A DNA stretch of 20,922 nucleotides from an uncultured Collinsella sp. (lineage in GTDB: Bacteria > Actinomycetota > Coriobacteriia > Coriobacteriales > Coriobacteriaceae): the NCBI GenBank assembly GCA_902492855.1, contig CABUMU010000022.1:1-20922 (forward strand). The letters are read 5' to 3'. This document shows, piece by piece, positions 14,942 to 20,922 of the stretch. Positions within the stretch are counted from its first letter, which is position 1. Every line of letters starts with the position of its first letter. The notes below the pieces were generated by a model. It made no database searches, was not told the origin of the DNA, and saw nothing but the letters and a program-made list of their open reading frames with translations. The position numbers and the translations under genes are program-made.

Positions 14942-17599
14942 ATGAGTGCTGACTACCCGTCAATGACTACGGCCGAGATCCGCTCCAAGTTCCTCAACTT
15001 CTTTGAGGAGCGCGGTCTTAAGCTCTATCCTTCTTCGTCCCTCGTTCCCGACGATCCTTCGCTGCTGCTTGCCAACGCCGGCATGAATCAGTTTAAGGAG
15101 TACTACCAGGGCAAGAAGACCATGAAGGAGATCGGCGCGATTTCCTGCCAGAAGTGCGTCCGCACCAACGACATCGATTGCATTGGCGAGGACGGCCGTC
15201 ACCTGTCCTTCTTCGAGATGCTCGGCGACTTCTCTTTTGGCGGCGTCTCCAAGGAGCAGGCTTGCGCCTGGGCCTTTGAGCTCATCACCAAGGAGTTCAA
15301 GCTGCCGCTCGACCGCCTGTACTTTACCGTTTTTACCGAGGACGACGAGACCCACGACGTGTGGCGTTCTCTGGGCGTTGCCGAGGACCACATCTCCCGC
15401 CTGGGCGAGGACGACAACTTCTGGGCCGCTGGCCCCACCGGCCCCTGCGGTCCGTGCTCCGAGATCTACTTTGACATGGGCGAGGAGGTCGGCTGCGGCA
15501 GCCCCGACTGCAAGCCTGGCTGCGACTGCGACCGCTTCCTTGAGTTCTGGAACCTCGTCTTTACCCAGTACGACCGTCAGGAGGACGGCTCCATGCCGGA
15601 GCTGCCGCACCGCAACCTCGATACGGGTATGGGCCTGGAGCGCATGGCCGCCATCATGCAGCACAAGACCGCCAACTACGACGGCGATCTGATGCAGCAC
15701 CTCATCAAGCTCGGTGAGAAGATCAGCGGCAAGACCTATGACGCCGATGACTACTCCGGCGTCAGCCGCTCGCTGCGCATCATCGCCGATCACTCCCGTG
15801 CCGTCGACTTTATGATTTCCGACGGCATCCTCCCCGGTAACGAGGGTCGCGAGTACGTCCTTCGCCGTCTGCTCCGCCGTGCCGTGTTCCACGGTCGCCT
15901 GCTGGGTATCGAGGGTGCCTTCCTGACCAAGTTCATCGACGAGGTCAACGCTCAGATGGGCGAGGCCTATCCCGAGTTGCTCAAGAACGTCGCGCTCGTC
16001 AAGGGTATCGTTGCCTCCGAGGAGGAGCGCTTCTCCACGACGCTCGACAACGGCCGCGTCTACCTGGATGAGGCACTGGCAGCGCTTGCCGAGGGCGCTG
16101 TGCTTCCGGGCGATGTTGCCTTTAAGCTGCACGACACCTTTGGTTTCCCCATCGACCTAACCGTCGAGATCGCCGGCACCGCTGGCCACGACGTCGACAT
16201 GGACGGCTTCACTGCCTGCATGGAGGACCAGAAGGCCCGCGCCCGCGCCAATGCCAAGGGCGACGCCTGGGGCAGCTTCAACGACGTGTGGGTTGAGCTT
16301 TCCGACAAGGTCGCTGCGACCGAGTTCGACGGCTATGACAACGATGTGATCGAGGGCGCCAAGGTTGTCGCCATCGTGCGCAACGGCGAGTCCGTCGAGT
16401 CCGCTGCCGCCGGCGAGAACGTCGAGGTCGTGCTCGACCGCACCCCGTTCTACGCCGAGATGGGCGGCCAGCAGGGTGACGCCGGCGAGCTTTCCGCCGA
16501 GGGCGTTTCGCTGACCGTTTCCGATACCAAGAACCACAACGGCCTGTATGCTCACGTCGCCCACGTTGCCGAGGGCACGCTGACCGTCGGTGCTACCGTG
16601 ACCGCCGCGCTCGACGCCGAGCGCCGTGGTTTCCTGCGCCGCAACCACACCGCCACCCACCTGCTCGACGCCGCCCTTAAGCAGGTCCTGGGCGAGCATG
16701 TCTCCCAGGCCGGTTCGCTGGTGACGCCCGAGCACCTGCGCTTTGACTTCACGCACTTCGAGGCCCTGTCCTCCGAGCAGCTCAAGGCTGTCGAGGACCT
16801 GGTCAACCAGCAGATCTTCGCTTCCAAGCCGGTTGTGACCCGTGTCATGGGCATTGACGAGGCTAAGGCTGCCGGCGCTGTCGCTCTGTTTGGAGAGAAG
16901 TACGGCGATGTTGTCCGCGTCGTCTCCGTGGGCGCCGAGGACCAGCCGTTCTCCCGCGAGCTCTGTGGTGGCACTCATGCCGCCAATACCGCCGAGATTG
17001 GCCTGTTCAAGATCATTTCCGAGTCCTCCACGGGCTCCAATGTCCGCCGTATCGAGGCCGTGACCTCTAAGGGTGCCCTCGACTACATGGCCGACCGCCT
17101 GGCGCTCGTTGACGCCGCCGCCGCTGCGCTCAAGTGCCGCGTCGACGAGGTTCCCGCCCGCGTGGAGAACCTGCAGGCCGAGCTGCGCGAGACGTCCAAC
17201 AAGCTCAAAAAGGCTCTGACCGGTGGTTCCTCCGACGCCATTTCCAGCGCCATCGAGGGTGCTGTCGAGCTCGGTGGCTACAAGCTCGTCGTTGCTGAGC
17301 TCCAGGGCCTTGAGGCTGCCGACCTGCGCAACGTATGGGATACCGTGCACCAGAAGGTCGCCGGCCCTGTCGCTTGTGTCGTCGCCAGCGTGACTGAGAA
17401 GGGCACTCCGGCCCTGCTCGCTGCCGGCTCCGATGACGCCGGGAAGGCCGGGTTCCACGCCGGTAATGTGATCAAGCAGATCGCGGGTCTGGTCGACGGT
17501 CGCGGTGGTGGCCGTCCCAACATGGCCCAGGCCGGTGGCAAGAATGCTGCCGGCATCGCCGATGCCCTCGCGGCCGCCAAGACCGCGCTCGGCGCCTAA
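14942..17599 (+). CDS. alaS: Alanine--tRNA ligase
   Basis: AlaRS charges tRNA-Ala and edits Ser and Gly mischarges. The 885-residue protein is full length. The class II catalytic domain carries AEIRSKFLNFFEERG, NAGMNQFKEYY, RTNDIDCIGEDGRHLSFFEMLGDFSFG, GPTGPCGPCSEIYFD and NLDTGMGLERMA. The editing domain has the zinc ligands H569 and H573 (HTATH), then C675 and H679 in ELCGGTHAANTAEIG. The C-terminal C-Ala domain ends in GRGGGRPNMAQAGG. A cysteine-rich insertion, GCGSPDCKPGCDCDRF, lies after the SEIYFD motif, as in many actinobacterial and firmicute AlaRS. GAGGAG (14927-14932) precedes ATG 14942; ATG 14963 is an alternative. Strongly optimised codons suggest high expression. First gene of the operon with ruvX and mltG. 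Confidence 0.97.
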   Translation: MSADYPSMTTAEIRSKFLNFFEERGLKLYPSSSLVPDDPSLLLANAGMNQFKEYYQGKKTMKEIGAISCQKCVRTNDIDCIGEDGRHLSFFEMLGDFSFGGVSKEQACAWAFELITKEFKLPLDRLYFTVFTEDDETHDVWRSLGVAEDHISRLGEDDNFWAAGPTGPCGPCSEIYFDMGEEVGCGSPDCKPGCDCDRFLEFWNLVFTQYDRQEDGSMPELPHRNLDTGMGLERMAAIMQHKTANYDGDLMQHLIKLGEKISGKTYDADDYSGVSRSLRIIADHSRAVDFMISDGILPGNEGREYVLRRLLRRAVFHGRLLGIEGAFLTKFIDEVNAQMGEAYPELLKNVALVKGIVASEEERFSTTLDNGRVYLDEALAALAEGAVLPGDVAFKLHDTFGFPIDLTVEIAGTAGHDVDMDGFTACMEDQKARARANAKGDAWGSFNDVWVELSDKVAATEFDGYDNDVIEGAKVVAIVRNGESVESAAAGENVEVVLDRTPFYAEMGGQQGDAGELSAEGVSLTVSDTKNHNGLYAHVAHVAEGTLTVGATVTAALDAERRGFLRRNHTATHLLDAALKQVLGEHVSQAGSLVTPEHLRFDFTHFEALSSEQLKAVEDLVNQQIFASKPVVTRVMGIDEAKAAGAVALFGEKYGDVVRVVSVGAEDQPFSRELCGGTHAANTAEIGLFKIISESSTGSNVRRIEAVTSKGALDYMADRLALVDAAAAALKCRVDEVPARVENLQAELRETSNKLKKALTGGSSDAISSAIEGAVELGGYKLVVAELQGLEAADLRNVWDTVHQKVAGPVACVVASVTEKGTPALLAAGSDDAGKAGFHAGNVIKQIAGLVDGRGGGRPNMAQAGGKNAAGIADALAAAKTALGA

Positions 17600-17616
17600 G
17601 AATCTAAGAAGTCACT

Positions 17617-18045
17617 GTGGTCGCGCTTGCGCTGGACATAGGGGAGACCAGGATTGGCATCGCCGTCTCGAGCCGTGATGGCAAGATGGCGATGCCCGTC
17701 AAGGTGCTCCCGGCCGCCGAGGTCACCGGTATGGCCAAGACGTTCCGCTACCTGGTCGAAGACTATGAGCCCGACATCCTGGTAAGCGGACGTCCCCTGA
17801 CCATGGCCGGTGAGCCCGGCCCCCAAGCCGAGCGCGTTGCCGCCGTGGCGCAAAAGATTGCCGACGAGCTCGATCTTCCGCTGGAGTTTGAGGACGAGCG
17901 TCTGTCCTCGCAAGAGGCCAAGCGTATCCTGCGCGAGCAGGGCCTCAACGAAAAGCAGATGAGGGGCAAGATCGACATGATTGCCGCCAGCCTTTTTTTG
18001 CAGACGTGGCTCGATCGTAAAAACGAGGAGGTTTCGCATGCCTAG
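17617..18045 (+). CDS. ruvX: YqgF/RuvX RNase H-fold nuclease
   Basis: RuvX (YqgF) is an RNase H-fold nuclease implicated in pre-16S rRNA processing and proposed as a Holliday junction resolvase. The 142-residue product matches family length. Catalytic acids are apparent as D7 in LALDIGETRIGIA, E94 in FEDERLSS and D120 in KIDMIAASLFLQTWL; VSGRPLTMAGEPGPQAERV (56-74) is the family's central motif. The start is GTG 17617, only 17 nt after alaS, with a weak AAGAAG upstream, which suggests translational coupling to alaS. Its end overlaps mltG by 8 bases. The order alaS-ruvX-mltG is conserved in many bacteria. Confidence 0.92.
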   Translation: MVALALDIGETRIGIAVSSRDGKMAMPVKVLPAAEVTGMAKTFRYLVEDYEPDILVSGRPLTMAGEPGPQAERVAAVAQKIADELDLPLEFEDERLSSQEAKRILREQGLNEKQMRGKIDMIAASLFLQTWLDRKNEEVSHA

Positions 18046-19471
18046 TGCTTCCGATCCGCGCCAGCCGAATCGTACACGTCAGCCGGCGTCGCGCCCTGCC
18101 CAGCCTGGCCAGCGTCCGGCACAGCCGACGCAGCGCGCAGCTCAGCCTGCCGCGCGCCCGGTGCAGTCCTTCTCTCGTTCGGCCCAACCTGTTCAACGGA
18201 CGGGTCAGCAGCCTTCTGCTCGTTCGGTTCAGCATCCGGCTTCTCACGCGGCTCAGCAGCCCACTGCTCGTACGGCCCAGCCTGCAGGCGGTACCCGCTT
18301 TAAGCAGCAGGCACCTACCCAGCGAACGCAGGCCCCCCAATCGCATTCTCATCACGCCCGCGGTTCGCATGGCGTTGCTCCGGCGACCCGCTCGAGCTAC
18401 AACACGCATACTCGTCGCGGTGCTCAAAAGAAGAGCTCTCCGGTTCCCATGATCATCGGCGTTGTGGTGGCGGTGCTTGCGCTTGTCGCGATCGTTTTCT
18501 TTGTCGTGCCGGCCGTCAAGGGCTTCTTTGCCGGTGAGGATACGAAGGTCACGGCTGGTCAGCAGGTTACGGTAACCATTCCCGACGGTGCTTCGGGCGA
18601 TACGATCGCCTCGATTCTCTCCGAGAACCATATCGTCGAGAATCCCAAGGATTACTATGCGGCGGTGAAAAAGCTCAACGCCGATATGTCGCTCAAGCCT
18701 GGTACCTATTTGTTCACCACACTCATGGACGCGACCAAGGTTGTTCAGCAGCTCATGGAAGGTCCCAACGCGGGCTCCAATGCGCTAACTATCCCTGAGG
18801 GCCTGACGGTCGATCAAGTCGCCGACCGTGTGGCCCAGGCCTACGATGGCATCTCTAAGGAAGACTTCCTCAACCAGGCTAAGGCCTCCAACTACGTGGA
18901 CGACTATAGCTTCCTTAAGGGCGCCGCCAACGACTCGCTTGAGGGTTTCTTGTTCCCCAAGACTTATTCGTTGGGCGATTCGCCGACGGTCGATGACGTG
19001 ATTCGCGCTATGCTCGATCAGTTTAAGACCGAGTACAAGTCGCTTGACTTTGCGAGCTGCGAAGCCAAGATCAAGGAGCGCTATGGTGTGGAGATGTCCG
19101 ACTACGACATCGTCAACTTGGCCTCTATCGTTGAGCGCGAGGGCCTCAACGCCGATCAACGTGCGCACGTGGCCTCGGTCTTCTACAACCGCCTTGCCGG
19201 CAAGCTCGACGGTCTGCGCTATCTCAACAGCGATGCGACCATGATGTATGTCACCGGTGGCGAGGTTACCGCCGACGACCTGCAGAGCGATAGTCCGTAT
19301 AACACCTATAAGCATAAGGGCCTGCCGCCCACGCCCATCTGCTCTCCGTCGCTCGAGGCACTCAAGGCCACGCTTGAGCCGACCGACTCCGATGACCTGT
19401 ATTTCTACATTACGCAGGACGAGGAGTACTTCTCGCAAACCTACGAAGAGCATCAACAGTCTTGGAATTAG
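18038..19471 (+). CDS. mltG: Endolytic transglycosylase MltG (YceG)
   Basis: MltG cleaves nascent peptidoglycan and is proposed to end glycan strands. In this 477-residue protein a cytoplasmic region (1-132), dominated by Gln, Pro, Ala and Arg with recurring AQP/ARP/PVQ units, is followed by one membrane helix (about 136-164). A LysM-like subdomain starting at VTVTIPDGASGDTIASIL (178-195) follows, then the YceG catalytic domain: LEGFLFPKTY (301-310), the catalytic E366 in LASIVEREG, FYNRL (382-386), LNSDATMMYV and GLPPTPICSPSLEAL (428-442). GAGGAGG stands 6 nt before ATG 18038, inside ruvX. The 130-residue low-complexity head is longer than in typical MltG and resembles heads seen in other actinobacterial cell-wall enzymes. 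Confidence 0.93.
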   Translation: MPSASDPRQPNRTRQPASRPAQPGQRPAQPTQRAAQPAARPVQSFSRSAQPVQRTGQQPSARSVQHPASHAAQQPTARTAQPAGGTRFKQQAPTQRTQAPQSHSHHARGSHGVAPATRSSYNTHTRRGAQKKSSPVPMIIGVVVAVLALVAIVFFVVPAVKGFFAGEDTKVTAGQQVTVTIPDGASGDTIASILSENHIVENPKDYYAAVKKLNADMSLKPGTYLFTTLMDATKVVQQLMEGPNAGSNALTIPEGLTVDQVADRVAQAYDGISKEDFLNQAKASNYVDDYSFLKGAANDSLEGFLFPKTYSLGDSPTVDDVIRAMLDQFKTEYKSLDFASCEAKIKERYGVEMSDYDIVNLASIVEREGLNADQRAHVASVFYNRLAGKLDGLRYLNSDATMMYVTGGEVTADDLQSDSPYNTYKHKGLPPTPICSPSLEALKATLEPTDSDDLYFYITQDEEYFSQTYEEHQQSWN

Positions 19472-19472
19472 C

Positions 19473-19970
19473 ATGAGGATTTTTAGCCCCAAACGATACG
19501 TTGCCTCGGTCGATCGCATCGACCTTGATGCCCTGTGGGCCGACGGCAAACGCGCCATTCTGCTCGATCGCGATAACACCCTGGTGCCGCGCGACACCGA
19601 GCAGGTTCCCGCCGCGGTTTCCGCTTGGCTCGATGCCGCCCGCGCCAAAGGCTTTAAGCTGTGCATGGTGTCCAACAACTGGCATCGCGACCAGGTCATG
19701 AGCTCTGCACGCGAGCTGGGACTCGAGGCCATCAGCCACGCCATGAAGCCGGCGCCGTTTGCCCTCAAGGCGGGTCTTAAGCGCCTCGGCGCCACGGCCG
19801 ACGAGGCGGTGCTGATCGGTGATCAGCTCTACACGGACGTGTGGAGCGGCAATTTTGCCGGCGTCGATACTATCCTGGTTAAGCCGCAGGCAACCCAGGA
19901 CCTGTGGTACACGCAGATCTTCCGTATCTTTGAGCGCCGGGCCCTGCGCGACCTTCCCTGCGAGGAATAG
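19473..19970 (+). CDS. YqeG-family HAD phosphatase
   Basis: This 165-residue HAD IIIA-type hydrolase is like YqeG and the mitochondrial GEP4 group, whose members dephosphorylate phosphatidylglycerophosphate or act in ribosome-related roles. Motif I is LLDRDNTLV with nucleophile D32 and acid D34; motif II is S67 in MVSNNW; K92 is motif III; motif IV is IGDQLYTD (115-122). The start one base after the mltG stop, with no good Shine-Dalgarno site, suggests coupling. The gene sits between mltG and aroK, where YqeG-like genes also occur near aroE/aroK in Firmicutes. The substrate is not known from sequence. Confidence 0.85.
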   Translation: MRIFSPKRYVASVDRIDLDALWADGKRAILLDRDNTLVPRDTEQVPAAVSAWLDAARAKGFKLCMVSNNWHRDQVMSSARELGLEAISHAMKPAPFALKAGLKRLGATADEAVLIGDQLYTDVWSGNFAGVDTILVKPQATQDLWYTQIFRIFERRALRDLPCEE

Positions 19971-19978
19971 GTTTCGCC

Positions 19979-20512
19979 ATGTCTCAGCACATCAAACACG
20001 GCTGCGACCATATCTTCTTTATCGGCTTTTTGGGCGCGGGCAAATCGACGCTTGCGCGCAACGTCGGCACTATGTTCAATCGGCGTTTTATCGATACCGA
20101 CCGCCTGGTCGTGCGCCGTTGCGGCAAGTCGGTAACCGAGATTTTTGAGACCGAGGGCGAGGATCGTTTTCGCGAGCTCGAGACCTCGGCGCTCCGTTCG
20201 CTCCAAAGCGAGCGCAGCCTGTTGGTTTCGTGCGGGGGCGGTATCGTCGAGACGCCGGTGAATATTGAGCTGATGCACGAAATGGGTACGTGCGTGTACC
20301 TCGAGGGCGACTTCGAGGATTCGATTCGCCAGATTCGTCGGTCCGACACGCGCCCCGATTTCCGTTCGCCCGAGCATGCCGCGCGCCTGTTTGAACATCG
20401 TCGTCCGCTGTATCGCCAGGCCGCCGATATTACCCTTGATATTCGCAACAAGTCCTTCGAGGACGTTTCCTACCTTTGTGCCGAGATGCTTTTGGAGCGT
20501 GGACTGCTATGA
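19979..20512 (+). CDS. aroK: Shikimate kinase
   Basis: AroK phosphorylates shikimate at the 3-OH in aromatic amino acid synthesis. The 177-residue protein has the P-loop GFLGAGKST (16-24), shikimate-binding D41 in FIDTDRL, R65 in EDRFRELE, the GGG motif (86-88, SCGGGIV), a lid arginine R125 in DTRPDF and the adenine-loop RRPLYRQAA (141-149). It begins 8 nt after the HAD gene, with GAGGAATAGG upstream of ATG 19979. Its stop overlaps the aroB start as ATGA, so the two shikimate-pathway steps are translated together. Confidence 0.93.
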   Translation: MSQHIKHGCDHIFFIGFLGAGKSTLARNVGTMFNRRFIDTDRLVVRRCGKSVTEIFETEGEDRFRELETSALRSLQSERSLLVSCGGGIVETPVNIELMHEMGTCVYLEGDFEDSIRQIRRSDTRPDFRSPEHAARLFEHRRPLYRQAADITLDIRNKSFEDVSYLCAEMLLERGLL

Positions 20513-20922
20513 TTCGCCGTCAACTGATCAATTTCCAAAACCGCAGTGTCGATGTCCGCGTCGGATCGGGCGCGTTCGATGAGCTGCCGCGCATGTTTGC
20601 CTCGGCCGTGGGCAAGCCTAAGCGCGCGATGGTGGTTTGGAACGACGCCACATCCGAGCGTTTTGGTGAGGTCGTCGAGCATGCGCTGGTCGACGCCGGT
20701 TTTGCCGTGTCGCTGCTCGTCCTCGAGGTTTCGCCTGCTGGTGCCACGCTGGCCGATGCCGATGCTATCTTTGGCGCCTTGTCTGCCAACGGCATTACCT
20801 GCGACGATCTGGTTGTCGCTGTTGGCGATGCCGCAACCTGTTCGGTTGTTGGCTGGTGCGCCAACCAGTGGTGTGGCCGAACCGAGTGCGCGCTGCTGCC
20901 GACGACCTTCGACGCCATGCTC
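20509..20922 (+). CDS. aroB: 3-dehydroquinate synthase-like protein (partial, runs off the window)
   Basis: The first 138 residues of an AroB homologue are present. Dehydroquinate synthase converts DAHP to 3-dehydroquinate with NAD and a divalent metal. The N-terminus (RSVDVRVGSGAFDELP), the nucleotide-binding-fold spacing and the late ALLPTTFDAML segment (matching the family PTTLLA) support the family. However, the glycine-rich stretch expected as GGGVVGDLAGF reads GDAATCSVVGW (106-116) here, so key NAD-contacting residues differ. The metal ligands lie beyond the window. ATG 20509 overlaps the aroK stop by 4 nt. Position after aroK strongly favours AroB, but activity is not certain. Confidence 0.75.
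   Translation, partial: MIRRQLINFQNRSVDVRVGSGAFDELPRMFASAVGKPKRAMVVWNDATSERFGEVVEHALVDAGFAVSLLVLEVSPAGATLADADAIFGALSANGITCDDLVVAVGDAATCSVVGWCANQWCGRTECALLPTTFDAML

Noticed and set aside
14960..17458. Long minus-strand open frames opposite alaS (390 and 433 codons)
   Set aside because: They are codon-bias shadows of alaS, with low-complexity Leu/Val/Gly/Asp translations and no known motifs.
18060..18300. Tandem DNA repeat or CRISPR-like array at the start of mltG
   Set aside because: The repetition is short Gln/Pro/Ala codon patterns in a coding frame. There are no fixed-length repeats or spacers.

Overview
The window is high-GC bacterial chromosome with compact, mostly co-directional genes, GC-ending codons and ATGA/TAATG gene overlaps. 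The gene content points to a Coriobacteriia actinobacterium, most probably a gut Collinsella. Supporting points are the actinobacterial order alaS-ruvX-mltG-(HAD)-aroK-aroB, an ileS preceded by an isoleucine T-box, an lspA-rluA pair, and a SigB/SigF-type sigma operon. The genus is an inference from gene style and recall; no 16S gene is present. I see no CRISPR array, tRNA, rRNA, transposase or prophage gene.

Layout. Positions 1-562 hold the tail of an upstream gene, a terminator and a DUF523 protein. A perfect 16-bp bidirectional terminator separates this from a minus-strand glycerol-dehydrogenase-like gene (611-1693), the only minus-strand gene. From about 1.8 kb a T-box leader with an ATC specifier precedes ileS (2180-4981). 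The interval 4982-5353 has no gene but is dense in secondary structure: a perfect hairpin over the ileS stop codon, a 98-nt multi-helix element that pairs better as minus-strand RNA, a strong terminator, and an operator-like palindrome before lspA. Next come lspA and an RluA-family pseudouridine synthase (1-nt overlap), a membrane glycosyltransferase, a second copy of the 'aaccacc' terminator hairpin, a small A24 (prepilin-type) peptidase, a dGTPase-like HD protein and rarA.

Positions 11638-14794 form a four-gene stress-sigma operon: a membrane-anchored coiled-coil protein, an RsbW-like anti-sigma protein whose ATP-binding motifs look lost, a SigB/SigF-type sigma factor, and an AI-2E-family permease with an acidic tail. 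A terminator whose outer stem doubles as the -35 of the next promoter leads into alaS-ruvX-mltG-HAD phosphatase-aroK-aroB. This last cluster links translation, replication/rRNA quality control, cell-wall synthesis and the shikimate pathway. aroB runs off the window.

Most of the window is conserved housekeeping DNA and I see no obvious new defence or mobile system. The observations most worth a check are the structured element at 5022-5119, the apparently ATP-binding-dead anti-sigma protein, the rewritten glycine motif of the AroB-like protein, and the T-box leader that lacks a clear intrinsic terminator.
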